Positions 17,089 to 25,554 of a stretch of DNA of 64,000 nt are shown piece by piece (position 1 is the first letter of the stretch; each line of letters starts with the position of its first letter). A program made the translations under genes and the position numbers. Location of the stretch: contig NZ_CP033204.1 of NCBI RefSeq assembly GCF_022701295.1, positions 310,001-374,000 on the forward strand. The letters are read 5' to 3'. Origin of the DNA: Sphingopyxis sp. YF1. Lineage in GTDB: Bacteria; Pseudomonadota; Alphaproteobacteria; Sphingomonadales; Sphingomonadaceae. Under the pieces are notes generated by a model. That model saw nothing but the letters and a program-made list of their open reading frames with translations. It was not told the DNA's origin and did no database searches.

Positions 17089-18315
17089 ATGACCCGCGAA
17101 TCCCTCGTCGCGGCGCTGGCCGCCGCCCTGCGCAACCTGCCGCCGCCCCGCGCTTCGGCTCTCTTCGAAGCCGACTGGGCCGACATCGGGTCCGAGGCGG
17201 TTTCTTCCTTCGCCGAGGTTTTGAGTGCCGCGTCCGAGGTGAAGCAGCTGTGGAGGAAGTGGGCGCTGTTGCCCAATTCCGAGATGATGCTGACTGCCAG
17301 CGCCGCGGCCATCTACCTCGGCGACCGATGCAGGCGAGGGGAGTCCGTGCCGGCGGTCGTCGATTCGCTGATCGATTTTGCCCGGACGGGCGAAGTGGAC
17401 TTCGTTTCCGTTCACGCGCTGACGAACGTCGTCGTCGACGATCGGGTCGATATCGGACCCGATGTTTTCGTGGCTCCGCCGTCACAGCTTCCCGGCTCGC
17501 TGGGACGATATGTGGCGTTCGAAGGCGGTATGCCGACCGGACCGGGGCAGGGCGTGCCACCGGGCCTGAGCGCACTGGTCATTCGCCGGCGTTTCTTGTG
17601 CCTGCGCGATTCTCCGTCCATGGCGCCGGCCGCGGAGGGCGGCGACGATTGGGCCGCGTTCACCGCGACGGCCGGGCGTTTCGAAGAGCTTTTGTCGAAA
17701 GCCAAACTGGCTTTGATCGCCGCGGGCGGCGTCGCGCCGGAATTCGGGTCGTCCTATGGTTATGCCAGCAATCCCGGCTGGCCATGCATGCGCGAGAGCG
17801 GGGTTGGCGGGGTGGTCGAGGCCGGTCCGCTGCCGCGGCAGATTTCGCGTGCCCAGTCTGCCGCCATGCAGGCGATCTTCGACCGGGCCGAGGCGGGCAG
17901 TCCCACGCTTTTGCTGGCAATCGGCCGCCTCCAAGCGTCGCGGCGCAGAAAGACGGTCGAGGAACGTGCGATAGACCTTGGTTCCTGCTTCGAAATCCTG
18001 CTGATGCACGGCAATTCGAAAGACAATAGCGAGATCGCGAACAAGATTTCGCATCGCGGCGCCTGGCTGCTGGGAGCAACCGGCGCCGAACGCATCCGGA
18101 TCAGCAAGATCATCAAGCAATGCTATAATTTGAGATCGACGGCGGTCCATTCGGGCAAGCTGCCAGCGGCCAAGGCGCCCGCCGCCATCGAGAAGCGCGA
18201 GAGCGACCTTCGGGATGCGGAGGCGATTGCGGAGCGCCTGATCGGTCTGTTGATCGACGGCTGGCCGGACAGTTGGGACGATGTCACGCTCGCCAGATCG
18301 GACGGGCCGGCCTGA
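17089..18315 (+). CDS. HEPN-like protein of unknown role
   Basis: A 408-residue protein. The C-terminal 130 residues have an Apea/HEPN-like arrangement: KTVEERAIDLGSCFEILLMH, EIANKISHRGAWLLG, then KQCYNLRSTAVHSGK, where R-x4-H fits the HEPN signature. The N-terminal 250 residues are not recognised. HEPN proteins are often ribonucleases or partners of nucleotidyltransferases in defence and toxin systems, but many are not. It is the last gene before the GTA-like cluster and is read in the same direction, about 300 bases away. Its codon use is like the host's. Confidence 0.6.
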   Translation: MTRESLVAALAAALRNLPPPRASALFEADWADIGSEAVSSFAEVLSAASEVKQLWRKWALLPNSEMMLTASAAAIYLGDRCRRGESVPAVVDSLIDFARTGEVDFVSVHALTNVVVDDRVDIGPDVFVAPPSQLPGSLGRYVAFEGGMPTGPGQGVPPGLSALVIRRRFLCLRDSPSMAPAAEGGDDWAAFTATAGRFEELLSKAKLALIAAGGVAPEFGSSYGYASNPGWPCMRESGVGGVVEAGPLPRQISRAQSAAMQAIFDRAEAGSPTLLLAIGRLQASRRRKTVEERAIDLGSCFEILLMHGNSKDNSEIANKISHRGAWLLGATGAERIRISKIIKQCYNLRSTAVHSGKLPAAKAPAAIEKRESDLRDAEAIAERLIGLLIDGWPDSWDDVTLARSDGPA

Positions 18316-18612
18316 CTTTTAAAAGGGTGATTTGGCAGCCCGTTTGTGACGGGATGGCGCACGCCCTGCAGTCCGCACAATTGCAGGCCGGCCGCGGCAT
18401 CGGCTGGAGCGAGGGCATAGCCCGGCCCGCCTTCGGATCGCACCCGTGTGCAAGACCGGCGGCTCGCGCCACCTCGACCTAATAACCAAATAGGTGATTT
18501 TACCTTGACATCGTGACGCTGATATGGCACATGGGTTCCATCATCGACAATTGCGAGTCGGGCCGGGGCCTCCGCTGGAGGCTTGCCGGCCCGTTTTCGT
18601 CTGGAGGCGCGA
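18316..18612 (+). promoter_or_regulatory. Leader region of the GTA-like cluster with strong hairpin
   Basis: No gene is seen in these roughly 300 bases. A TTGACA hexamer stands at 18505-18510, without a convincing -10 element at normal distance. At 18560-18592 a hairpin is formed by GGGCCGG plus GGCCTCC against GGAGGC plus CCGGCCC, followed by GTTTTCG. It lies 20 bases upstream of the first cluster gene and looks like a terminator or attenuator. The ribosome site GGAGG for the small terminase follows directly. Confidence 0.5.
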
Positions 18613-19167
18613 ATGGACGAGGAGCGGGACGAGATCGGAGCGGGCCCCGTCGGCCCCCTGCAGCGGCGCAAGCCGCGCGCCAACGGCTGGACGCTGGGGC
18701 GGCGGCGCCTGTTCCTGGAAGAGCTGGCGGCGAGTTGCAACGTCGGGCGCGCGCTTGCCGCGGCGGGGATGGGGTCGGGCGGCGTGTATCGCCTGCGCCA
18801 GCGCGACCCGCTATTCGCCGAACAATGGCAGGCGGCGCTGACGCTGGGGTACGAGCGGCTCGAAATGGCGCTGCTCCGCCGCGCGATCGAGGCGGTCGAG
18901 GGGCTGACGGCCGACGCGGCCGACGCGGCGCGCGAGCCGGTGGTCCAGATGACGGTCGCCGAGGCGAGCGCGGTGCTGCGCCAGCATCGCGCGAGCGTCG
19001 CGGGCGGCACCGCGCACCGCGCGCGGTCGTCGGCGCGGCAGGTCGCGACGCAGCAGGAGGTCGACGCGATCCTGATCGCGCGCATCCGCATGGTGAAGCG
19101 CCGGCGCGCGCTGCGTCACCGCGACGGCAGTGCGGTGGCGCTGCCCGCACCGGGGGGCGATGCGTGA
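18613..19167 (+). CDS. GTA/phage small terminase-like protein
   Basis: A 184-residue protein immediately before the large terminase. The N-terminal region has a helix-turn-helix-like stretch (RRLFLEELAASCNVGRALAAAGMGSGGVYRLRQRDPLF), usual for small terminase DNA-binding domains; a helical, basic C-terminus (ARIRMVKRRRALRHRDG) follows. GGAGG is placed seven bases before the ATG. Its stop overlaps the large terminase start as GTGA. In GTAs the small terminase starts packaging of host DNA without sequence specificity; that role here is inferred from position and type. Confidence 0.8.
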   Translation: MDEERDEIGAGPVGPLQRRKPRANGWTLGRRRLFLEELAASCNVGRALAAAGMGSGGVYRLRQRDPLFAEQWQAALTLGYERLEMALLRRAIEAVEGLTADAADAAREPVVQMTVAEASAVLRQHRASVAGGTAHRARSSARQVATQQEVDAILIARIRMVKRRRALRHRDGSAVALPAPGGDA

Positions 19168-20552
19168 AGAAACGATGGCGGGCGCCGAGGGCCGCGACCG
19201 TCGGGCGCTGGACGCCGGGGCGGCTGAGCGCCTGGTCCGAGATCGTCTTTGCGCAGCTGGGCGGGCTGGACGAGCGCGAGCGCGCGTGGGTGCTGCGGAC
19301 GCTGACCGCGGCGCAGCGGCGCGAACTGGTCGAGCGCTGGTACGGGCAGCAGCACGACGGGCAGCGCGAACCGCCGGGCGACTGGCGCATCTGGCTGATC
19401 CAGGCGGGGCGCGGGTTCGGCAAGACGCGCGCGGGCGCCGAATGGGTGAGCGAGATCGCGCGCGGCATGCCCGAGGCGCGGATCGCGCTGGTCGCGGCGA
19501 CGATCGCCGACGGGCGGAAGGTGATGATCGAGGGGCCGAGCGGGCTGATCGCGGCGGCGCGCGACCATGAGCGCGGCGACCTGTGCTGGACCCCGGCGCG
19601 GCGCGAACTGCGCTTTGCCAGCGGCGCGCTCGCGACGCTCTATTCGGCCGAGGCGGGCGATGCGCTGCGCGGTCCCGGACATCATGCCGCCTGGTGCGAC
19701 GAGCTGGCCAAATGGCCGCGCGGGGTCGCGGCGTGGGACAATCTGATGCTGGGCATGCGGGAGGGCGACCGTCCGCGCGTGCTGGTGACGACGACGCCGC
19801 AGACCAATGCGGTGATGCGCCGCGTCAAGGCCGCGACGGGGCTGGTCGAAACATTCGGGCGCACGCGCGACAATCCGCACCTGCCGGGCCATTTCGTCGC
19901 GGCGATGCTGGCGAGTTACGGCGGCACGCGGCTGGGGCGGCAGGAACTGGGCGGCGAACTGCTCGAGGATGCCGAGGGCGCGCTGTGGACGCGCGCGCTG
20001 ATCGAGCAGTGCCGGGTCGCGGCGGACGGCATCGGCAAGCCGGCGCGCGTGGTCATCGGGGTCGACCCGCCGGCGACGAGCCATGGCGATGCGTGCGGGA
20101 TCGTCGTCGCGGCGCTGCTGCGCGACCGCCGGCTGGCGGTGGTCGAGGACGCGAGCGTCGAACGGCCGACGCCGGGCGTGTGGGCGCAGGCGGTCGCCGC
20201 GGCGGCGGCGCGCTGGGGCGCCGACCGGGTGGTCGCCGAAAGCAATATGGGGGGCGAGATGGTGTTCCAGACGCTGCGCCAGGCCGACTGCACGCTGCCG
20301 GTGGTGCCGGTGCATGCGAGCGTCGGCAAGGCGCGAAGGGCGGAGCCGGTCGCGCTCGCCTATGAACGCGGCGAGGTGGTGCACGCGGGCGTCTTTGCGG
20401 CGCTGGAGGACCAGCTTTGCGGGTTGCAGGTCGGCGGCGGCTATGCGGGGCCGGGGCGGTCGCCGGATCGGACCGATGCCTGCGTTTGGGCGCTGGCGGA
20501 ATTGCAGCGGGGACTGGCGGGGGTGAAGGAGCCGGGGGTGCGGCGGGTGTAG
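19164..20552 (+). CDS. terL: Large terminase (packaging ATPase/nuclease), GTA g2-like
   Basis: A 462-residue protein. Walker A is QAGRGFGKTRAG (about residues 80-91) and Walker B is AAWCDE (about 175-180). TTTPQTNAVMRRVKA follows as the motif-III region. The C-terminal nuclease domain begins RVVIGVDPPATSHGDACG and contains SNMGGEMVFQTL; the acidic VDPP and DRTDACVWAL residues are plausible metal ligands. I chose the GTG at 19164 because it overlaps the upstream stop; the frame is open far upstream but without homology. It packages DNA into preformed heads. Confidence 0.92.
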   Translation: MKKRWRAPRAATVGRWTPGRLSAWSEIVFAQLGGLDERERAWVLRTLTAAQRRELVERWYGQQHDGQREPPGDWRIWLIQAGRGFGKTRAGAEWVSEIARGMPEARIALVAATIADGRKVMIEGPSGLIAAARDHERGDLCWTPARRELRFASGALATLYSAEAGDALRGPGHHAAWCDELAKWPRGVAAWDNLMLGMREGDRPRVLVTTTPQTNAVMRRVKAATGLVETFGRTRDNPHLPGHFVAAMLASYGGTRLGRQELGGELLEDAEGALWTRALIEQCRVAADGIGKPARVVIGVDPPATSHGDACGIVVAALLRDRRLAVVEDASVERPTPGVWAQAVAAAAARWGADRVVAESNMGGEMVFQTLRQADCTLPVVPVHASVGKARRAEPVALAYERGEVVHAGVFAALEDQLCGLQVGGGYAGPGRSPDRTDACVWALAELQRGLAGVKEPGVRRV

Positions 20553-20577
20553 CTGGCCTTATGGATGATGGGCGTTT

Positions 20578-20686
20578 CTCCCCTCCCGCAGGCGGGGGTG
20601 GGCCTGCAGCGGTGCGATTGCCCACCCCGCTGCGAGTAGCGGGCAAGCTCGCAACCCTCGCTGCCCCTCCCGCAAGCGGGAGGGGA
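20578..20686. repeat. Palindromic repeat, family A
   Basis: The element starts CTCCCCTCCCGC and ends with the inverted GCGGGAGGGGAG, with a central CCCACCCCGCTGCG. A second copy lies at 43706-43822. It fills the gap between the large terminase and the portal genes. Confidence 0.75.
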
Positions 20687-20728
20687 GAAAGGCCGGGCGG
20701 CGGGGTCGCGCAGTATAGGGAGATCATC

Positions 20729-21835
20729 ATGAACTGGTTTGGCCGCAAGGCCGCGCAGGGTGCTGCGCGGCCCGCTTTGTCGCGTGTCTATGGGAGCTGG
20801 AGCGCGCCCGCGCCGCTGTCGTGGGAGGCGCAGGTGCGCGAGGGGTATCTGTCGAACGCCATCGTCCAGCGGGCGGTGCGTCTGGTCGCCGAGGCGGCGG
20901 GGGCGGCGCCGGTGGTGGCGAACGATCCGGCGCTCGCCACGCTCGTCGCTGCGCCATCGGGCGGGCAGGGGCTGGTCGAGGCTCTGGCGTCGCAGCTGCT
21001 GCTCCACGGCAACGGCTATGTGCAGATCCTGACCAACGGGGCGGGGGCGCCGGCCGAGCTGTTTGCGCTGCGCCCCGAGCGGGTGACGGTCGAGGCCGAC
21101 GCGCGCGGGTGGCCGGTCGCCTATCGCTACAAGGCCGGCGGGACGACCGCGGTGCTGCCCGCCGAGGATGGCGCCGGGCGCGTGGCGGTGGTGCATGTGA
21201 AGGCGCTGCATCCGCTCGACGATCATTATGGCGCGGGGTGCCTGGGCGCCGCGGCGGGCGCGATTGCGGCGCATAATGCGGCGGCGAAGTGGAACGCAGC
21301 GTTGCTGGAGAATTCGGCGCGGCCGTCGGGGGCGCTGGTGCACGATCCGGGCGACAAGGGGATGCCTTTGTCGGCCGAACAGGTCGACCGGCTGCGCGCG
21401 GAACTGGCGGAGAGCTTTGCGGGCGGGGCGAATGCGGGGCGGCCGTTGCTGCTGGAGGGTGGGCTCCGGTGGCAGGCGCTGTCGTTGACGCCCGCCGAGA
21501 TGGATTTTCTGGCGCTGAAGGACAGCAGTGCGCGCGAGATCGCGATGGCGTTCGGGGTGCCGCCGATGCTGCTCGGGCTGCCCGGCGACGCGACCTATGC
21601 CAATTACCGCGAGGCCAATCGCGCCCTGTGGCGGCTGACGGTGCTGCCCCTGTGCGCCAAGATATTGGGGGCGATCGCGCAGGGGCTGCGCGGGTGGTTC
21701 GACGGCGCCGAGCTGCGCGTCGACCTCGACCGGGTGCCGGCGCTGGCCGAGGACCGGATGGCGCTGTGGCGCGAAGTGTCGGCGGCCGACTGGCTGACCG
21801 CGGACGAGAAGAAGACGCTGCTGGGCGTCGGCTGA
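20729..21835 (+). CDS. Phage portal protein (HK97/GTA g3-like)
   Basis: A 368-residue protein with the HK97-portal features LSNAIVQRAVRLVAEAAGA, LLLHGNGYVQI, LHPLDDHYGAG, AHNAAAKWNAALLENSARPSG, EMDFLALKDSSAREIAMAFG and GDATYANYREANRALW. It forms the dodecameric DNA gate at one vertex of the head. It starts at the ATG 20729, after a palindromic repeat. Somewhat shorter than many HK97-type portals, in line with GTA portals. Confidence 0.92.
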   Translation: MNWFGRKAAQGAARPALSRVYGSWSAPAPLSWEAQVREGYLSNAIVQRAVRLVAEAAGAAPVVANDPALATLVAAPSGGQGLVEALASQLLLHGNGYVQILTNGAGAPAELFALRPERVTVEADARGWPVAYRYKAGGTTAVLPAEDGAGRVAVVHVKALHPLDDHYGAGCLGAAAGAIAAHNAAAKWNAALLENSARPSGALVHDPGDKGMPLSAEQVDRLRAELAESFAGGANAGRPLLLEGGLRWQALSLTPAEMDFLALKDSSAREIAMAFGVPPMLLGLPGDATYANYREANRALWRLTVLPLCAKILGAIAQGLRGWFDGAELRVDLDRVPALAEDRMALWREVSAADWLTADEKKTLLGVG

Positions 21836-21850
21836 ACGGAGGCAAGCGAC

Positions 21851-22168
21851 ATGGACGAGGACGAAGCGCTGGCGCGGCTGGTCGCGCTGGCGGGCAGCGA
21901 TGCCGCGGGCGTCGCCGACGCGGCGATCCTGCGCGCGCTGATCGAGGAGGCAAGCGAGCTGGGCGCGCGGCGCGCGCTGGCGCGGCTGGGGCTGGCCGAC
22001 GCGGCGGCGCATGGCGACATCGGCGACCTTCGCCAGCTGCTCGGCGCGTGGCGCGACGCCAAGAAAAGCGCGTGGAAGGCGGCGGTCGACTGGGCGGTGC
22101 GCGGCATGCTGGCGCTGCTGATCGTGGGGCTGGCGGTGAAGCTGGGTCTGCCGGGGCTGCTGCGATGA
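21851..22168 (+). CDS. DUF6127-like small GTA-cluster protein
   Basis: A 105-residue protein: an acidic N-terminal helix (MDEDEALARLVALAG), LRALIEEASELGARRALARLGL, DLRQLLGAWRDAKKSAW, and a C-terminal membrane-like helix (GMLALLIVGLAVKLGLPGLL). It resembles the DUF6127 proteins that I associate with sphingomonad head clusters. The stop overlaps the protease start as ATGA. Role unknown. Confidence 0.75.
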   Translation: MDEDEALARLVALAGSDAAGVADAAILRALIEEASELGARRALARLGLADAAAHGDIGDLRQLLGAWRDAKKSAWKAAVDWAVRGMLALLIVGLAVKLGLPGLLR

Positions 22169-22647
22169 CGGGCCGCGCCCGGGCGCGGGCCCCCGCGGTC
22201 GCAGCGGAGAGCGGCATCCGGTTCGCGGGCTATGCGGCGGTGTTCGACCGGGTGGACCGGGGCGGCGATGTCGTGCGGCCGGGAGCTTTTGCGGCGAGCC
22301 TTGCGGCGCGGCGTACTGTGCCGCTTTTGTGGCAGCACCGGCCCGGCGCGGTGGTCGGGGCGATCGAGGCTTTGGCCGAGGATGCCCGCGGGCTGCGCGT
22401 CGTCGCGCGCGTGACGCATCCGACCGCGGCGGCGCTGGTCGCACGCGGCGCGCTGACCGGATTGTCGTTCGGATATCGGGTGATCGCGGCGCGGGGAAGC
22501 AATCCGCGCGAGCTGCTGGGGCTCGACCTGGCCGAAGTGAGCCTCGTCGCGGCGCCGATGCAGGCGCTGGCGCGGGTGATTGCGGTGGAGCGTGAGGCGA
22601 TCCTCCCTGCGCCGGAGGCGTGGGGAGGTGGCAGCCCGCAGGGCTGA
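22165..22647 (+). CDS. HK97-family prohead protease (GTA g4-like)
   Basis: A 160-residue protease. It has the fold signature FAGYAAVFDRVDRGGDVVRPGAF, the catalytic His58 in LLWQHRPG and the catalytic Ser101 in GALTGLSFGYRV, followed by LAEVSLVAAPMQ. It cleaves scaffold and capsid delta-domain during head maturation. The last 16 or so residues (from AILPAPEAWGGG) are encoded by a family B palindromic repeat, so the natural C-terminus has been replaced. Confidence 0.92.
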   Translation: MTGRARARAPAVAAESGIRFAGYAAVFDRVDRGGDVVRPGAFAASLAARRTVPLLWQHRPGAVVGAIEALAEDARGLRVVARVTHPTAAALVARGALTGLSFGYRVIAARGSNPRELLGLDLAEVSLVAAPMQALARVIAVEREAILPAPEAWGGGSPQG

Positions 22648-22734
22648 CGGAGGGGCGGCTGGCGCAAGGCTGCGGCCCCTCCACCGCCGCTTTGCGGCGG
22701 TCCCCCTCCCCACGGCTTCGCCGCAGGGGAGGAT
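22600..22734. repeat. Palindromic repeat, family B (copy 1), overlapping the protease 3' end
   Basis: It begins ATCCTCCCTGC and ends GCAGGGGAGGAT, with internal inverted segments GGGGAGGTGGCAGC and GGCCCCTCCACC. The first 48 bases are translated as the protease C-terminus; the rest fills the gap to the capsid gene. Related copies: 25555, 27091, 41393, 43513. Confidence 0.8.
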
Positions 22735-22760
22735 ACCGGTTTTCAGAAGGAGTGACGGGC

Positions 22761-23903
22761 ATGGAGATGGAAACGGAAGTGAAGGCCGATGCGCTCGACG
22801 GGGCGTTCGACGCCGTGCTGGCGGCGGAGGCGGTCGACGAACTCAGGGCGTCGGTCGCGGCGCTGAAGCGCCAGGTCGACGCGCAAGCGGTCGCGGCGGC
22901 GCGATTGCCGCTCGACGGGGCGAAGGCGGCCGATCCGGCGCGCGATGCGTTCGTCGAACGCTATCTGCGGCGCGGGATCGACGCCGGGGTGGAGATGAAG
23001 AGCCTGTCGGGCGCGAGCGGCGCCGAGGGCGGCTATGCGGTGCCGCGCGAGATTGACGGCAGCATCGCGGCGACGCTCAAATCGCTGTCGCCGATCCGCC
23101 GCATCGCGAGCGTCGTGCAGACGGGGACGAGCGGCTATCGCAAGCTGGTCGCGACGGGGGCGACCGCGGCGGGCTGGGTCGGCGAGACCGCGGCGCGCCC
23201 CGAGACGGCGACGCGCGGCTTTGCCGAGATCGCGCCGCCGTCGGGCGAGCTTTACGCCAATCCGGCGGCGAGCCAGGCGATGCTCGACGATGCGATGTTC
23301 GACGTCGAAAGCTGGCTGGCCGACGAGATCGCGCGCGAATTCGCGGTCGCCGAGGGCGCGGCCTTCGTCGGCGGCAACGGGACGAACCGGCCCAAGGGAT
23401 TCTTGTCCCATGTCGCGACGAACGAGGGCGACGGCGTGCGCGATTTCGGCGAGCTGCAATATGTCGCGAGCGGGGCGGCGGGAGCGTTCGCGGCGGCGAG
23501 CCCGCAGGACCGGCTGGTCGACGTGGTCCACAGCCTGCGCGCGCCGTACCGGCAGGGCGCGTGCTGGGTGATGAACAGCGACACGCTGGCGCGCATCCGC
23601 AAGTTCAAGACGTCGGACGGCGCCTTCATCTGGCAGCCGGGGCTGGTCGAGGGACAGGCGGCGAGCCTGCTCGGCTATCCGGTGGTCGAGGCCGAGGACA
23701 TGCCCGCGATCGCCGCCGACAGCCTGTCGATCGCCTTCGGCAATTTCCGCGCCGGATATCTGGTCGCCGACCGCGGCGAGACGCGCATCCTGCGCGACCC
23801 GTTCAGCAACAAGCCTTTCGTGCATTTTTATGCAACCAAGCGGGTCGGCGGCGCGATCATCGATTCGAACGCGATCAAGCTGATGAAATTCGCCGCCAGC
23901 TAG
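22761..23903 (+). CDS. Major capsid protein (HK97 fold, GTA g5-like)
   Basis: A 380-residue protein. A charged helical delta-like segment at residues 1-60 (VDELRASVAALKRQVDAQ) is followed by the HK97 capsid domain: SGASGAEGGYAVPREI, SGYRKLVATGATAAGWVGET, ELYANPAASQAMLDDAMFDVESWLADEI, NGTNRPKGFL, LPYR-like LRAPYRQGACWVMNSDTLARI and LLGYPVVEAEDMP. AAGGAG precedes the ATG. Cleavage of the delta segment by the neighbouring protease is expected. Confidence 0.95.
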   Translation: MEMETEVKADALDGAFDAVLAAEAVDELRASVAALKRQVDAQAVAAARLPLDGAKAADPARDAFVERYLRRGIDAGVEMKSLSGASGAEGGYAVPREIDGSIAATLKSLSPIRRIASVVQTGTSGYRKLVATGATAAGWVGETAARPETATRGFAEIAPPSGELYANPAASQAMLDDAMFDVESWLADEIAREFAVAEGAAFVGGNGTNRPKGFLSHVATNEGDGVRDFGELQYVASGAAGAFAAASPQDRLVDVVHSLRAPYRQGACWVMNSDTLARIRKFKTSDGAFIWQPGLVEGQAASLLGYPVVEAEDMPAIAADSLSIAFGNFRAGYLVADRGETRILRDPFSNKPFVHFYATKRVGGAIIDSNAIKLMKFAAS

Positions 23904-23919
23904 GCTGGTGCGCGAGGGG

Positions 23920-23963
23920 GCGCCCGGCCCGGCTCCCTTCCCTTTCGGGGACGGGCCGGGCGC
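23920..23963 (+). terminator. GC-rich hairpin after the capsid gene
   Basis: A perfect 12-base stem GCGCCCGGCCCG / CGGGCCGGGCGC encloses a 20-base loop, 17 bases after the capsid stop. No T-run follows, so it may be an attenuator or an mRNA 3' end stabiliser rather than a full terminator. It would let capsid mRNA exceed the downstream fibre mRNA. Confidence 0.5.
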
Positions 23964-24026
23964 TTACGCCGCGCCGACGCTTCTTCAACAAATCCAAAGC
24001 TTCAAGAACCAAAGGAGGCCGCGGCC

Positions 24027-25373
24027 ATGCCGAGCCTGTTTTTTGCCGACCTGGTGCGCGAGCGATGCGTCGCGACCGGGGCGGGGCCGCTGGCGCTGGG
24101 CGGCGCGCTGCCGGGGCATCGCAGCTTTGCCGCCGCGGTGCCGGCGGACGCCAGCTTTCACTACAGCATCGCGGGCGTGACGCACGCCGGCGAATGGGAG
24201 GTCGGAACCGGGGCGATCGACGCCGAAGGGAGGTTGCGGCGCGACGTCGTCGCGGCGTCGTCGAACGGCGGCGCGGCGGTGGCGTTCGCGGCGGGGCTCA
24301 AGACCGTCGCGCTGACCGTCGGCGCGGGCTGGTTCGCGGCGAGCGAGGCGGCGGTCGCCGCGGCGGGGAGCGGGACGAGTGCGAATGCCGCAGAGCTGGC
24401 TGCGCTGGGCGCGACGGTCGCGGGGCAGGCGGCGGCGATCGCCGCGCACGAGACCGCGATCGCGGGCAAGCAGCCGCTGTCGACGGGGCACGCCGCGGCG
24501 GGCGCAGTCGAGGCGGCGGACAGCCTGACGCTGCGGCGCGCGGGCGGCTGGGTGAATGTGCCGGCGAGCGCGCTGGTCCACCAGCGCGGCGGCGGCGGCT
24601 TTTCCTGTGCAGGCAATCTGGGCGTCGGCGACGAGGCGCCCGCACAGCGGCTGGTGGTCCGCGCGAGCGCGGCGACCGACGGCAGCGCGCCGGTAACGAT
24701 CGAGATCGCCGACACGCAGGCGGGCGGGGCGGGCTGGACCGCCAATGCGGTGTTCGGCGCGCTCAACTTTCGCAGCGCCGACGGATCGGTCGCGGGCGCC
24801 GGGGTGCGCGCGCAGATCGCCGCGGCGATGCCGGCGGCGCACGGCGGGCAGACCGACCTGCGCTTTGGCGTGTCGAACGCGGCGCTGCTCGACCGCTGGG
24901 CGATCCTCGATTCGAGCGGGCGCTTTCGTCCCGGCGCCGACAACCAGCAGGCGCTGGGGCTGACGAGCTTTCGCTGGACCGCCGTCTATGCCGCGACGGG
25001 GACGATCCAGACATCCGATGCGCGCGCCAAGCAGTGGCAGGGCGCGATGAGCGCCGCCGAAGGTCGCGCGGCGCGGCGCATCGCCGGCGCGCTGGGCTTT
25101 TACCGCTGGGACGACGCCATCGCGACGAAGGGCGATGCGGCGCGCCGCCATTTCGGGGTGCGCGCGCAGGCCGCGTGGGCGATCATGGCCGACGAAGGGC
25201 TGGTCGATCCGGTCGACGGCGACGGACAGCCGGGCCGGACGCCTTACGCCTTTCTCTGTTTCGACCGCTGGCAGGACGAGGCAGGGGCCTGGCACGACCG
25301 GTTCGGGGTGCGCAGCGACCAGCTGGCGCTGTTCCTGATCGCGGCGCTCGCCGGGACGGAGACCGCGGCATGA
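24027..25373 (+). CDS. Fibre/spike protein with C-terminal S74-type chaperone
   Basis: A 448-residue protein. Residues 1-115 look like a short attachment domain (LPGHRSFAAAVPADASFHY). An alanine-rich heptad-like stretch follows (ELAALGATVAGQAAAIAAHE), then a beta-rich region. From about residue 320 the sequence FRWTAVYAATGTIQTSDARAKQ is the start of an intramolecular chaperone of the Peptidase_S74 type, with the Ser and Lys of S-D-x-R-x-K in place. Such domains trimerise fibres and cut themselves off. AAAGGAGG precedes the ATG. Its place between capsid and connector genes is unusual and suggests a head or neck fibre. Confidence 0.8.
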   Translation: MPSLFFADLVRERCVATGAGPLALGGALPGHRSFAAAVPADASFHYSIAGVTHAGEWEVGTGAIDAEGRLRRDVVAASSNGGAAVAFAAGLKTVALTVGAGWFAASEAAVAAAGSGTSANAAELAALGATVAGQAAAIAAHETAIAGKQPLSTGHAAAGAVEAADSLTLRRAGGWVNVPASALVHQRGGGGFSCAGNLGVGDEAPAQRLVVRASAATDGSAPVTIEIADTQAGGAGWTANAVFGALNFRSADGSVAGAGVRAQIAAAMPAAHGGQTDLRFGVSNAALLDRWAILDSSGRFRPGADNQQALGLTSFRWTAVYAATGTIQTSDARAKQWQGAMSAAEGRAARRIAGALGFYRWDDAIATKGDAARRHFGVRAQAAWAIMADEGLVDPVDGDGQPGRTPYAFLCFDRWQDEAGAWHDRFGVRSDQLALFLIAALAGTETAA

Positions 25374-25546
25374 TCGGCGCGGCGCTGGCGGCGCGCGCGA
25401 TCGCCGATGCCGGTCCGCGCGACCTTGCGAGCGAATGGCCGGGGCCGCGCCCCGACGCCGCGCGCGGCGAAGGACGCAGGCGCGCGGCCGGGTCGCAGGC
25501 GGGCGAGCGGCGCGTAGTGGTGCGGCGGGATGCACGGGTTGGGTGA
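25370..25546 (+). CDS. Possible small protein coupled to the fibre gene
   Basis: An ATG overlaps the fibre stop (ATGA) and opens a frame of 58 residues, rich in Ala and Arg (MIGAALAARAIADAGPRDLA). The coupling is typical of this cluster, but the composition is also what random G+C-rich sequence gives. No family recognised. Ends nine bases before a palindromic repeat. Confidence 0.35.
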   Translation: MIGAALAARAIADAGPRDLASEWPGPRPDAARGEGRRRAAGSQAGERRVVVRRDARVG

Positions 25547-25554
25547 CCGGTCAA

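Noticed and set aside
18505..18533. A classical sigma-70 promoter for the GTA cluster at TTGACA
   Set aside because: The -35-like hexamer is perfect, but no acceptable -10 lies 16-18 bases downstream, so it is not called as a promoter.
20441..22762. A minus-strand open frame of 773 residues
   Set aside because: Runs across portal, DUF6127 and protease genes and through two palindromic repeats; Pro/Arg-rich nonsense composition.
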